A stretch of DNA of 64,000 nucleotides from Treponema sp. (lineage in GTDB: Bacteria; Spirochaetota; Spirochaetia; Treponematales; Treponemataceae). The first letter of the stretch is position 1. The number at the start of each line of letters is the position of its first letter. Below the pieces are notes generated by a model that was given only the letters and a program-made list of their open reading frames with translations, did no database searches and was not told the DNA's origin. Location: positions 1 to 64,000 of the forward strand of contig JAGAZO010000007.1 in assembly GCA_017940005.1 (NCBI GenBank), read 5' to 3'. This document shows positions 8,762 through 18,100 of this stretch, one piece after another. A program made the translations under genes and the position numbers.

Positions 8762-8884
8762 AGCGCGAACGCACGCCATCAGTACCGCGCTGTCTGCAAT
8801 GTAGCGTGTTGTCTGCACTGTGCGGTTTGCTGTCCTGTGCGTTGTTCGCGCTGTGCCGTTGCCTTTGCAGCATCTGTTGCCCTT
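8762..8884. repeat. low-complexity CTGTGC-rich tract beside the Fic gene
   Basis: This tract is built of recurring CTGTGC/GTTGT/GCGGTTTGC words. A similar tract lies at about 10318-10510, on the other side of the Fic gene; both contain CACTG(T/C)GCGGTTTGC. The arrangement brackets the Fic gene between related low-complexity blocks. Confidence 0.4.
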
Positions 8885-10066
8885 CTACACAATCACTTTC
8901 CAGTAGCCGCCTTTTTTAGAGCCGATTCGCTGCAATTTGCCTTTTTCTTTCAAGGCGGCAAGCTGTTTTTCGACCGCCCGCGAGGAAATGCCCAGCAGCT
9001 CTGCAATTTTTTGCGCGGAAAGTGTCGCATCGTTTTGCACAAGTTCCAAGATTTTATCCGAACTTTTTTCAATTTCTTCCGAACTTTCTGCCATTTTATC
9101 CGAACCTTTTTCGATTTTATCCGAACTTTCTAGCGTTTTATCCGAACCTTTTTCAATTTCTTCCGAACTTTCTAGCATTTTATCCGAACTTTTATCCGAA
9201 TTTTCCAATGTTTTATCCGAACTCTTTTGCAACTCAAAGATTTCGTCCGCGCGTATATGCATATAGCGATTTTTCAGTTCGTTGCGTTCTTTGAACAAAA
9301 GATTTCGCAAAAAAAGCTCTAAATAGTCTGTCGTTTCGAGAATATCCTTGTCCAAGTTTCTGTAATTTGCGCGGACGAGCGCATTGCGAAAATACCACGA
9401 GTGCTCCATGAACATGTCATTTGTTGCGTCATAGCCCAGACTGCGCACATATTTGATAAAAAACACTGCTGTCGTCCGCGTGTTGCCTTCGCCAAATGCA
9501 TGTATTTGCCACACATGCGCAACGAACTGCGCCAAATGATGCAGCACATCTTCCTGTGAGAGATTTTTATAGCTAAAATTGCGCTCTAAATCAAAATCGT
9601 AATCAAGCGCTGCTTTCAGTTCAAACGCACTTCCGTATAAAACAGTATCGCCGTCAAGCACCCATTCTTTTTTTGTGATGTCGTAGTCGCGCAGCATGCC
9701 GGCAAATTTGTACACTCCCTCAAAAAGCCGCTTGTGAATAGCGATGTAATATGACGGAGAAAAATTAAACGACTTTTCAGAAAGAATCTGCGCAATACGG
9801 GCGGACACTTTGTCTGCTTCTTCTGTACGCGCACCGTCATCTGCGCGGACTGTTTTTGATTCGTAATAGGCATCTACGAGCCGCCCCGCTTGCTCCATCG
9901 TGATGTCGCCCTCGATGTTTCTGCGAGCAACGTCGTACAAATATGCAGACGGTTTGAGTCCGTCAACAGCCTGCAAGCCGATTGCGGCAGCCCATGCGCG
10001 GCTTTTTTCGCTTTTTTCAGGCTCGCCTGCGCGTATGTAGGAGTCAAAGTCGAGTTCGTTGGTCAT
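8885..10066 (-). CDS. Fic-domain protein with tandem SDK repeats and winged helix
   Basis: Fic enzymes usually transfer AMP from ATP to a target protein. The catalytic motif is HAFGEGNTR (residues 189-197), close to the HPFxxGNxR consensus, with His, Gly-Asn and Arg kept and Pro changed to Ala. An N-terminal RRNIEGDIT (48-56) resembles the inhibitory helix, although the Ser/Thr of the usual (S/T)xxxE(G/N) is Arg. Residues 281-340 hold nine repeats of SDK or SEE type, probably helical. Residues 340-393 are a winged helix-turn-helix (LSAQKIAELLGISSRAVEKQ) for DNA binding. It runs opposite to the APE-like genes around it and splits them. No ribosome binding site; TATAAT ends 5 nt before the ATG. 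Confidence 0.88.
   Translation of the reverse strand: MTNELDFDSYIRAGEPEKSEKSRAWAAAIGLQAVDGLKPSAYLYDVARRNIEGDITMEQAGRLVDAYYESKTVRADDGARTEEADKVSARIAQILSEKSFNFSPSYYIAIHKRLFEGVYKFAGMLRDYDITKKEWVLDGDTVLYGSAFELKAALDYDFDLERNFSYKNLSQEDVLHHLAQFVAHVWQIHAFGEGNTRTTAVFFIKYVRSLGYDATNDMFMEHSWYFRNALVRANYRNLDKDILETTDYLELFLRNLLFKERNELKNRYMHIRADEIFELQKSSDKTLENSDKSSDKMLESSEEIEKGSDKTLESSDKIEKGSDKMAESSEEIEKSSDKILELVQNDATLSAQKIAELLGISSRAVEKQLAALKEKGKLQRIGSKKGGYWKVIV
9052..9225. repeat. in-frame tandem repeats inside the Fic gene
   Basis: Nine TCCGAA-containing units, 10-24 bp apart, encode SDK/SEE blocks in the linker between the Fic and winged-helix domains. The longer units are near-identical at DNA level, so copy number could change by slippage or recombination without breaking the frame. 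Confidence 0.7.
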
Positions 10067-10071
10067 AGCAT

Positions 10072-10077
10072 ATTATA
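10072..10077 (-). promoter_or_regulatory. -10 box of the Fic gene, leaderless type
   Basis: TATAAT (complement of 10072-10077) ends 5 nt before the ATG at 10066, with no Shine-Dalgarno sequence and no good -35 hexamer. Confidence 0.4.
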
Positions 10078-10745
10078 GCATATTTTGCGCGTTTGTGCTG
10101 GAAGCGTGGCGCATGCTTTTTGTACTGACCGCAATTTGAACACACCCGCCTAGCCCGTGCTGTAGCCATGCCGAAGGCAGCGACCGCAACTGTCTGTCGC
10201 AGACAGACGGTGAGGACGCCGAACGTGAGCGAGTGGCGGAAGCACGGCTTTCCAATTGGCTTGCTCCATATTTTTCTTGAATGTCTTTCATACATCATGC
10301 GCTTTTTTGCGTTGCACCTTTTACACACTGCGCGGTTTGCCTGCCTTGCGTGTTGTATGCCATGCGCTGTGTGTATGTTGCGGCTATTGCGTATTGTCCG
10401 TGCTGTGCATCGCTTCCCTACTGCGCCGTTCCGTGCGTTATTTTCGGTGCCCGCGCTATAGTGTCCGCGCTGTGCCGTGTTATGTTATGCGCTGCTTGCA
10501 TTGCGACGTGTTGAATTCCTGCACGCAACGCAGTATAATTCCTTATTGCAAAATTGTTGCGCGAGCGCGTGGTAGTAATTGGGGAAAATTTTTGCCTATT
10601 TCTATAACTGTGGCTTTTTCTCAAAAAACATACTGTTTACGGCGACAAGTTGCAACACCGTTTAAAAATTTATAGGGAACTGCTGGAAGCAATGATGAGA
10701 GAGCTATGCGCCGCGGCTACCGACAAAGTTTATGAAGGAGTACAT
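10078..10745. repeat. intergenic region with palindromic and low-complexity DNA
   Basis: No credible gene. The part at 10150-10250 holds a perfect hairpin (GTCTGTC / GACAGAC at about 10191-10205) and inverted words resembling 8115-8150 after the first ketosynthase. 10318-10510 is the CTGTGC-rich tract that mirrors the one at 8762-8884. The last 60 bases lead into the ketoreductase gene with a strong AAGGAG. Confidence 0.4.
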
Positions 10746-11486
10746 ATGTCAGACGAAGTTAAAAAAATTATTGTAACAGGTGCGTCGGGCGGCATTGGTC
10801 GCGCGATTGCAGTGGCATGCGCAAAGGCAGGATACTACGTTATCTGTCATTATAATCACGGAAAAGAAAAAGCGGAAGAAACGCTTTCACAGATTACGGC
10901 AGCTGGCGGCGCGGGCGAAATTGTGCAGTTTGATGTAGCAGACCGCGCCGACTGCAAAACAAAGCTTGATGCAATCACCGAGAAACACGGCGCGCTCTGG
11001 GGCATTGTGAACAATGCGGGCATTACGCGCGACAACACATTTGTGGGGCTTACGGGCGGCGATTGGGATTCTGTCATTCACACGAACCTTGACAGTTTTT
11101 TCAACGTGATTCAGCCGCTTGCCATGCCTATGGTGCGCAAAAAACGCGGGCGCATTATCGCTATTTCTTCGGTGAGCGGCATTATGGGAAACCGCGGGCA
11201 GACAAATTACAGCGCGTCAAAAGCGGGCATTATCGGAGCAGCAAAAGCGCTTGCGGTGGAGCTTGCGAGCCGCCACATCACAGTGAACACGATTGCGCCC
11301 GGCGTCATTGAAACTGACATGACTGCCGCAATAAATGAAGAGGCAAAAAAAATCATCATGCAGACGATTCCTATGTCGCGCGCGGGCAAGCCGGAAGAAG
11401 TTGCATCGCTCGCGGTGTTTTTGCTTTCGGAAGAAGCGTCGTACATCACGCGCCAAGTGATTGCAGTAGACGGCGGCATTCATTAA
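10746..11486 (+). CDS. 3-oxoacyl-ACP reductase, FabG type (ApeQ-like)
   Basis: A short-chain dehydrogenase/reductase of 246 aa. It has the NADPH-binding TGASGGIG (residues 11-18), NNAG, and the Ser-Tyr-Lys catalytic set in ISSVSGIMGNRGQTNYSASK. It reduces 3-oxoacyl-ACP to the 3-hydroxy form. AAGGAG 5 nt before the ATG at 10746 fixes the start; the frame extends 32 codons upstream without family similarity. Lying third in the KS-dehydratase-KR-KS order, it corresponds to ApeQ. A general fatty-acid FabG would look alike, so context carries the APE assignment. Confidence 0.82.
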   Translation: MSDEVKKIIVTGASGGIGRAIAVACAKAGYYVICHYNHGKEKAEETLSQITAAGGAGEIVQFDVADRADCKTKLDAITEKHGALWGIVNNAGITRDNTFVGLTGGDWDSVIHTNLDSFFNVIQPLAMPMVRKKRGRIIAISSVSGIMGNRGQTNYSASKAGIIGAAKALAVELASRHITVNTIAPGVIETDMTAAINEEAKKIIMQTIPMSRAGKPEEVASLAVFLLSEEASYITRQVIAVDGGIH

Positions 11487-11538
11487 GCGAATTTGATAAA
11501 ACCGCTTGCTTTTAGTGTCTCCTCTGTAGTATCTTTAC

Positions 11539-11566
11539 GAGAGATAGTTTGCATGCACTAACTCTC
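11539..11566. terminator. hairpin between ketoreductase and Dps genes
   Basis: GAGAGATAGT (11539-11548) pairs with ACTAACTCTC (11557-11566), 9 of 10 positions, around an 8-nt loop. It may end the ketoreductase transcript; as an operator for the Dps gene it would lie about 105 nt upstream of its start. No T run follows. Confidence 0.35.
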
Positions 11567-11671
11567 TTGTCCTGCGGCGAGACACTGTGTTCTCGTCTTT
11601 GCATGGCACAGAGTTGTAGTGTATGCGCATCAACACACGCCCAGTGCTGATATATCTCCTTGGAGGAAACA

Positions 11672-12112
11672 ATGAATAAAGAAGTGATTACAAAACTGAA
11701 TGGGTATCTGGCAAATCTTGGTGTTGCATATATCAAGATTCATAATTTGCATTGGAATGTTGTAGGCTTGAATTTTAAAGCGGCGCATGAGTATTTTGAG
11801 TCGCTGTATGATGACACTGCTGACGCACTTGACGAAGTAGCAGAATTGCTGCGTAAAAATGGCGAGCTGCCGCTTGCGAGCATGAAAGACTACCTTGCTG
11901 TTGCCACAATCAAAGAACTGGAGTCAAAAGAAATTGCCATTAAAGACGCACTTGCAGCTGTGCGCAGCGACATTGAAACGCTGAACGAGCAGGCGCTTGC
12001 AGTTCGCGCGGCGGCAGAACAGTCGAACGACTTTGCAACAGCAAACATGATGGAAGAGCACATGAGCGGCTACAGCAAAAAGCTGTGGTTTATTACAGCT
12101 ATGTTAAAATAG
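11672..12112 (+). CDS. dps: Dps-family ferritin-like protein
   Basis: Dps proteins form 12-mer shells that oxidise and store iron using peroxide, protecting DNA. The 146-aa protein has the ferroxidase signature as KIHNLHWNVVGLNF followed by AAHEYFESLYDDTADALDEVAELL, which supplies the His, Asp and Glu ligands. It lacks the long Lys-rich N-terminal tail used for DNA binding in E. coli Dps. GGAGG lies 4 nt before the ATG at 11672. It sits inside the APE-like cluster; because aryl polyenes are antioxidant pigments, a shared oxidative-stress role is plausible but inferred. Confidence 0.9.
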   Translation: MNKEVITKLNGYLANLGVAYIKIHNLHWNVVGLNFKAAHEYFESLYDDTADALDEVAELLRKNGELPLASMKDYLAVATIKELESKEIAIKDALAAVRSDIETLNEQALAVRAAAEQSNDFATANMMEEHMSGYSKKLWFITAMLK

Positions 12113-12281
12113 ATTTTCTTGCATCCAGACCATTTGTGTGTTGTTGCACATGACGGCGTTGGATGCGGAAAATACATAGCACTGGGCGCGCATTTTTCTC
12201 GGAGCAGAGCAGCAGGTGAAAACAATGTATTTGCAGTGCATTGGCAAAATGATGCAATGCGGCAATATCTAGCCAGACATA

Positions 12282-12310
12282 TTGACGTATAGCCAATTTT
12301 GCTGTACACT
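12282..12310 (+). promoter_or_regulatory. promoter of the Phd/VapC pair, leaderless type
   Basis: TTGACG (12282-12287), a 17-bp spacer and TACACT (12305-12310). The expected start, 7 nt past the -10, is the A of the ATG at 12317. That decides the antitoxin start over the ATG at 12311. Confidence 0.6.
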
Positions 12311-12316
12311 ATGTCC

Positions 12317-12595
12317 ATGTGCACAGCATCAATCTATGACGCAAGAAATAATTTCTCTGCGCTCGTGAAGCGGGCGGAAGCTGGCGAGCATGTTGAACTC
12401 ACTCGCCACGATAAGCCTGTTGCCGTTATCATCAGCTATGAAGAGTATCGAGAAAGAAAGCCGAACTTTTCAAACTGGCTTGAAAAATGGCGAGGAGAGC
12501 ATGCAGATTGTTTGCTAGAAGAAGGACTTCCATTTGTCCGTTCTCGCGAGTTGCCTGATGACGAAGAAGCTGAACGGCTTTGGGAGGGCAAATGA
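12317..12595 (+). CDS. Phd/YefM-type antitoxin
   Basis: 92 aa. The N-terminal half, SIYDARNNFSALVKRAEAGEHVELTRHDKPVAVIIS, is given here in part: SIYDARNNFSALVK then a VELTRHDKPVAVIIS strand pattern. This is the Phd/YefM DNA-binding fold that represses its own operon, and the acidic C-terminus would wrap the toxin. Its stop overlaps the next gene's start (ATGA), the usual toxin-antitoxin coupling. The partner is a PIN toxin rather than Doc or YoeB, a common Phd-VapC mix. Confidence 0.85.
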   Translation: MCTASIYDARNNFSALVKRAEAGEHVELTRHDKPVAVIISYEEYRERKPNFSNWLEKWRGEHADCLLEEGLPFVRSRELPDDEEAERLWEGK

Positions 12596-13020
12596 AAGCG
12601 ATATATCTGCTTGATACAAATGTCGTCTCTGAATTTGCAAAAGTAAAGCCGAATGCGCACACATTGGAACGATATTATGAAAATATTTCTCGTTGTGCGA
12701 TTTCTGCTACTGTTTGGCAAGAATTAATATACGGCGTTGAGAGAATGCCAAAAGGCAAAAATCGGCGTACCGTTGAAAATTCGCTTGATGCTATCAGAAC
12801 AAATATGGAGATTATCCCCTACGACTCGTTTGCCGCGCGCATTTGTGGCGAGCTTTTGGCAAAATGCAGCGCGTCTGGCACGCCAAGCCCTATTGCAGCT
12901 TCGCAGATTGCGGCTACAGCCATTGCGAACAACATGATTCTTGTAACGCACAACATGCACGACTTTGAAATACTCTGCAAAAATAGCATGCTAAAAACAG
13001 AAGATTGGTGGCAGATGTAA
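12592..13020 (+). CDS. vapC: VapC-type PIN-domain ribonuclease toxin
   Basis: PIN-domain toxins cut RNA, typically tRNA or rRNA, using Mg2+ held by acidic residues. The 142-aa protein starts MKAIYLLDTNVVSEF with the first Asp, has Glu in SATVWQELIYGVERM and the later acidic cluster in VTHNMHDFEIL. The start at 12592 overlaps the antitoxin stop and has GGAGG just upstream. With the antitoxin it forms a module placed between the Dps gene and the last ketosynthase gene. Confidence 0.88.
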   Translation: MKAIYLLDTNVVSEFAKVKPNAHTLERYYENISRCAISATVWQELIYGVERMPKGKNRRTVENSLDAIRTNMEIIPYDSFAARICGELLAKCSASGTPSPIAASQIAATAIANNMILVTHNMHDFEILCKNSMLKTEDWWQM

Positions 13021-13058
13021 CGGCAATAGGCATGTGTTTCCTTTTTGCATCCTCTCTG

Positions 13059-13088
13059 TTGAAATGCGATGCATATATACGGTATACT
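13059..13088 (+). promoter_or_regulatory. promoter of the second ketosynthase gene
   Basis: TTGAAA (13059-13064), an 18-bp spacer and TATACT (13083-13088). This gives a leader of about 30 nt with GCAGGAG before the ATG at 13125, so the last APE-like gene can be expressed independently of the interrupted upstream genes. Confidence 0.5.
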
Positions 13089-13124
13089 TGCAGGTAAAAC
13101 AAGTGAAACAAAGCAGGAGCATAT

Positions 13125-14387
13125 ATGGATTTTATAAAACCGAATGGAAAACGGCGCGTCGTCATTACAGGCGGCGGCATGGTTACGGCGCTTGGCCGCG
13201 ACTGGCAGACAGCACGTGCAAAACTCAAATCAGGAAAAAATTGCATTAAATATATGAGCGACTGGGAGCGTTATGAAAAGATGAACACGCGCCTCGCGTG
13301 TCCGTATGAAGACGAGCTGCCGTCGTTCCCGCGCAAAAAAATCCGCGGCATGGGGCGCGTTGCGTTGCTTTCGCTGCTTTCAACAGAAGACGCGCTCAAA
13401 ATGGCGGGCTTTCTCAAAGACGACGGCGATGTGATTGACGAGCTTAAAAGCGGGCGCACGGGCATTGCATACGGCACGTGCATGGGCAGCATGGAAGCGA
13501 TTATGGACATTGCAGAAATGATGCAGACAGGCGACACGTCGCACTTGAACTCGCAGACATACATCAAGGCAATGCCGCAGACAAACGCGTGCAATTTAAG
13601 CGTGTATTACCAAATCCGCGGACGCGTGATTATCACGGACACCGCGTGCACGTCGGGAAGCCAGGCAATCGGCTACGCATACGAAGCGATTGAAGACGGC
13701 AGAGCAGAAATCATGATTGCAGGTGGCGCGGAAGAGCTTTCTCCGCCCGATGCCGCCATCTTCGATACGCTTGGTGCAACGAGCATTTTGAACACAACGC
13801 CCGAAGCAACGCCCAAAATCTGGGACAAAGACAGAGACGGCTTGGTAATCGGCGAAGGCGCGGGCACAGTGATTTTGGAAGACTTAGAGCACGCAGTTAA
13901 GCGCGGCGCACAAATCTACGCTGAAGTTGCGGGCTTTGCAACAAACTCCGACGGCACACACATCACGAATCCCAATTCAGAGACGCAGGCGATTGCGCTC
14001 GAACTTGCAATCAAAGATGCGGGAATCGACAAGTCGCAGATTGCGTACATCAATGCGCATGGAACAGGCACGACGAACGGCGACATCTCCGAATCAAAAG
14101 CGGTGTACAGCGTGTTTAACCGCGCCGTGCCCATCAGCTCAACAAAGAGCTACATCGGTCACACGCTCGGCGCATGCGGTTGCGTGGAAGCATGGCTCAC
14201 CGTAAACATGATGAACGAAGGCTGGTTTCATCCGAACTGCAATCTGGCAAACGTAGACCCAGCATGCGCGCCGCTTGACTACATCATGAACAGCGGCCGC
14301 GAAATCAACGCAGAATACGTTATGTCGAACAACTTTGCGTTTGGCGGCGTGAACACCTCGCTCATCTTCAAAAAGTTTGCGGAGTAA
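13125..14387 (+). CDS. beta-ketoacyl-ACP synthase (second KS, ApeR-like)
   Basis: A 420-aa condensing enzyme with Cys175 in TDTACTSGSQ, His312 in NAHGTGTTNGD and His346 in SYIGHTLGACG, all intact. It diverges from the first ketosynthase (for example PQTNACNLSVYYQIRGR before the active Cys), so the two are not a recent duplicate. In APE clusters a second, active ketosynthase (ApeR) lies directly after the ketoreductase; here Dps and a toxin-antitoxin pair intervene. GCAGGAG lies 5 nt before the ATG. No acyl carrier protein, aryl-ACP ligase or exporter gene is present nearby, so those must be elsewhere or lost. Confidence 0.85.
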   Translation: MDFIKPNGKRRVVITGGGMVTALGRDWQTARAKLKSGKNCIKYMSDWERYEKMNTRLACPYEDELPSFPRKKIRGMGRVALLSLLSTEDALKMAGFLKDDGDVIDELKSGRTGIAYGTCMGSMEAIMDIAEMMQTGDTSHLNSQTYIKAMPQTNACNLSVYYQIRGRVIITDTACTSGSQAIGYAYEAIEDGRAEIMIAGGAEELSPPDAAIFDTLGATSILNTTPEATPKIWDKDRDGLVIGEGAGTVILEDLEHAVKRGAQIYAEVAGFATNSDGTHITNPNSETQAIALELAIKDAGIDKSQIAYINAHGTGTTNGDISESKAVYSVFNRAVPISSTKSYIGHTLGACGCVEAWLTVNMMNEGWFHPNCNLANVDPACAPLDYIMNSGREINAEYVMSNNFAFGGVNTSLIFKKFAE

Positions 14388-14806
14388 AAACGCGGAGACA
14401 CGACGCGAGCCTTGCCCACTTCCTATTTCTTTTGCCTGCGCTCGTCAATAAGCCAACCGTGCAGCCGTCGTCGTTCAGCAGCCGTATCTTTAAAAATTAG
14501 CGTGCATATTTTTTTCGGAGCACGCTGCGGGAAGAGCCGTGCCTGCGCGGTTCGCTCCCCCTCATTCCTACGGAACGGCGCGCTTGCAGCGCACCGCCGC
14601 TTCGGCGCGGGCTAGGCTGCTCGTGCAAGGTCAAACTCTTTTGCAAAAATTGCAATGGCAGCGAGCCGCTTTGTGCAGAAGTATGCACGTTACTCATCTA
14701 CATGTTCAATAATCTCAAGTATCTGGCAGGAGCTGCAATATAATCTCCATAATAGTGAAAATATGTCGCTTTGCTTTATATTTTTACTATCTCCTGTCCC
14801 ATAACT
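14388..14806. other. intergenic region, no gene seen
   Basis: GC-rich repeat-like DNA at 14520-14620 starts GCTGCGGGAAGAGCCGTGCC; a similar GCTGCGGGAAGAG stands at about 43450 upstream of flaB. A small CGCCG/CGGCG hairpin is included. The remainder is AT-rich without features I recognise. Confidence 0.35.
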
Positions 14807-14837
14807 AAAAACGCAGAGAAGTAACTCTCTGCGTTTT
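14807..14837 (-). terminator. terminator of the malQ-amylase-histone-like unit
   Basis: A 12-bp stem, AAAACGCAGAGA / TCTCTGCGTTTT, with the T tract inside the 3' arm. It lies 20 bp past the stop of the minus-strand gene. Confidence 0.75.
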
Positions 14838-14856
14838 GCAAATCAATAATTACCAA

Positions 14857-15165
14857 TTATTTTTTTGCTGTTGTTGATTTTTTGGCAGTCGTTGTTTTTT
14901 TAGCAGTTGTCGTCTTCTTTGCTGTTGTTGTTTTTTTTGCCACCGGTTTTTTAGCAGTTGTTGTTTTCTTCGCTGTTGTCGTAGTTTTCTTTGCAGCCGG
15001 TTTTTTAGCAGTAGTCGTCTTCTTTGCCGTTGTTGTCTTTTTTGCAGCTGGCTTTTTGGCAGTTGTTGCTTTCTTCGCTGTTGTCGTGGTCTTCTTTGCA
15101 GCCGGTTTTTTTGTAGCTGTTGCCTTTTTAGCCGTCGTCGACTTCTTTGCTGTGGTCGTTGCCAT
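14857..15165 (-). CDS. histone H1-like Lys/Ala/Thr repeat protein from an internal start
   Basis: 102 aa starting MATTTAKKSTTAKK and made almost entirely of TTAKK and KPAAKK repeats, without aromatic residues or cysteine. This is the composition of bacterial histone H1-like proteins (chlamydial Hc1/Hc2-like), which bind and compact DNA. A perfect AAGGAG (complement of 15172-15177) lies 6 nt before the ATG, as good as any ribosome binding site in the window, so independent translation is likely although the frame is open into the GH13 gene. Either the amylase lost its stop codon or both products are made. The repeats could also expand or contract. Confidence 0.7.
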   Translation of the reverse strand: MATTTAKKSTTAKKATATKKPAAKKTTTTAKKATTAKKPAAKKTTTAKKTTTAKKPAAKKTTTTAKKTTTAKKPVAKKTTTAKKTTTAKKTTTAKKSTTAKK

Positions 15166-18100
15166 AGTCTTCTCCTTGCTTTTTCCTTCAGATAACCTGA
15201 TGGGTAATATTTGCGAAGCTTTCTTCATCGAAGAAGCGTTCGTCCGCGTTTCATATGCGAATCGTTTTACAAACAATTCACATTTATATGATGCTTGTAA
15301 TTTCGCATCGACAAGAGCACCATACAATTTCAGTATGTCCTGTTCTTGTCCCTCTGTTTGCAACAGTGCACATACAGTAAAATAAAATAAACTACTGTCT
15401 GTTAACTCACTGTTAAACCATTCTATATCATTAAATAAATTTTTTCCAGTGAGCAATGATGCATCCTTGCTTTGCATTAAAAGCATTGCAACTTCGTGTG
15501 CAGCTTTTCTTGTATTATTTGATAATACAACTTTTCTATCAATCGATGCAAGGGCAAAGATACGTGCAAGAGAATTGTGAAGATTAGTTACAACGCAATT
15601 TAAACGAGTTGCACATTCAAAAAATTTTCTTGCAAAGTTGTATGTTGTCGCACATCTATTCATTGCTAATTCGCATACAGCTGCGTAACACCCAAAAACA
15701 AATGCAGTATTTTTTTCCGCCGCAAACAGCAGCATGATAAATTCATCACCTGTTTTTGCTTTTGTTAATTTTTCATAATTGCTTTCAGAGCTTTTGAGTT
15801 TTTCACCATCTGAAACGGCGAGACTCTTTGCATACACAGATGCAATGCGCGTCATCATTTTGTTAAATTCTTTAAATTGATTTTTTGCCGATGCAAGTTT
15901 TACGCCGTCCGCTTTTGCAAATGCGATCCCCGTTTCATACAGAGAAAGCGCGGCATCTTGTACGTTTGCAAGGAGTTTTTTTACACGCGCGGCAATGGCT
16001 TTTTGCGAAACCCCGCTTGCATCTCTTGCACCTACAGGATGTAAAATTGCATATGCTTCAGGAAGAAACGCTGTCATAAACACATTGAGCTTTTCATACA
16101 ACTCTTTGTATCGTATCTCTTCCCATGCTTCTTGCAAATCAGGGCAGCCGCGCCCCGCAAGCGTTTCGCACAAGATGCGCCATTTGTTATCTGCCGTGTC
16201 CGTAACTTGGTGAATGTGCAAGTACACCTGCGATTCAAATCCGTTGAGCGCGATGAACATGCCGCGCTCACATATGTCGCGGCTTTTGCGCACGTACCAC
16301 AGCGACGAGCGTTGTTCATACAAAATGCAGTATGAGTCATCTTCTGCGTTCAAGCCCAATCCTTCTGAAATGCTGCGCGTCTTTACGTGCACGTCTTTTT
16401 CGTCGCTGCCTGTTTTGACAGCGTATTCGCACGACTGCTTTATCCAACCGCTTGCGCGCTCGTATTTGTTGTTGTACAGCACGAGCGTGCGCGCGCCGCC
16501 TGCATCGTTTGAATAGGCGAACACGTTTTCGTTTACGCTGCCCTCATTCCACACGTCGTAGAACAAAAAATTTTCGACGCGCGCAAACTGCCAACGGTTT
16601 TTCATAAGCGGAAAAATATCGTGCCAGTGGCGCGCGACAAGAGATTCGTCGGGCGTTTCGTTGCGATACGCTTTTGTGTACTCCATGCCGTACTTTTCTT
16701 CAAAGCCCTCAATCTGCCCGTGACCGAACATGGGCAGACCCGGCATGGTGACCATGAGCGTGCACACGCCAAAATATTTGTCGCCGCGCCCGAACTGCGC
16801 AACAGCAGTTTCCTCGTCGGGATTGTTCATAAAATTAACAAATCGCTTGAGCACTTGCGGGTCGAACTTGAGCGTGTTTTTTACTGTGTCGCGATATTTT
16901 TGATTCTCTTCTTTTTTGAGCATGTTCATGAACGCGCTGTTGTACACGCGGTGCATGCCGAGCGTGCGCACAAAGTAGCCTTCCATCATCCAGAACGCTT
17001 CAGCGAGCAACAGCGTGTCGGGCACTTCCTGCGCAATCCGGTCTACAACCTCACGCCAAAACTCGTTGGGAATAGCGTCGTTGAACTGCTGCGTGGAAAG
17101 CCCTGTTTCGCTCCGTGTTGCAATATCGCCGCCGTGTCCCGGCTCCGGATACCACAACCGTCGGATATGTTTTTTTGCGAGCACCATTGCTGCATCAAAC
17201 CTGATAATCGGAAAATTTTTTGCAACGTTGATGATTTGCTGCATCACCGCTTCGCGCGCGGAAGGATTTAAAAAATCGATTTGCGCCGTATCGTTCCACG
17301 GCAGCCCCGTGCCGTCATTCCCGTGATAGATGTAGCGCACGTCGCCCGTGTAGTTGTCAACGCGCTTAAAGATGACCGCGCAATCGGTTTTGCTGTAGTA
17401 GTGGTCTTCAAGATAGATGCCGACTCTGCCGTCAGCAGAAAGATTTTCGCCGTTGAATGTGTAGTGCGGAAACGGGCAATCGCGCCGCTGCACAAACACA
17501 TCCGGTTTTTCGACAACCCATTTTGCATCCATGCCCGTGTGATTCGGCACCATGTCTGACGCGAGCCGAATGCCGCGTTGCCACAACCGCGTTCGTAAAT
17601 TGATAAGCGCATCCCACCCGCCAATGTTCTGCGCAATTTCGTAATCGTACAAGCTGTACGCGCTCGCCGCCGCTTCAGGATTTCCGCATATCTGCTTTAT
17701 GCGGCGGCTCGCGTTACTGCGCTCCCACAAGCCGATGAGCCACAGCGCAGTAAATCCTTCGTCGCGCAGCACGTCAAGTTCTTCGTCAGGAATTTCATCA
17801 AGGCGCGAAATTGCACGTGTGTATTTTTTTGAAAGCTGGTCGAGCCACACGAGTACTGTCTTTGCCATGAGCACTACTTTCGGCATCCAGTCGCTGTCCG
17901 CGCTGAAGCGCTCGTATTCTTTCATAAGGTTTTCATAGCTGTACGGAACCGTGTCGGCATCTCCGCCGCCGTGCCACAGCGCCTTTTCTTCTTCGCTGAT
18001 TGTGTCGAGCGCGGCGAGCAGCCGTTTCAAAAAATCGCCGAGCAGCGCTGCCCAGTGCGTGATGATGTATTCAAGCTGTCCGCGCAAACTTTCGGGGCTG

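Noticed and set aside
8937-9294. + strand frames with regular Ser/Phe-rich repeats
   Set aside because: They are antisense images of the SDK repeats in the Fic gene.
14882-15385. + strand 167-aa hydrophobic frame (AVVVFFAVVVFF repeats)
   Set aside because: It is the antisense of the TTAKK repeats of the histone-like tail; the apparent membrane protein is an artefact of the repeat.
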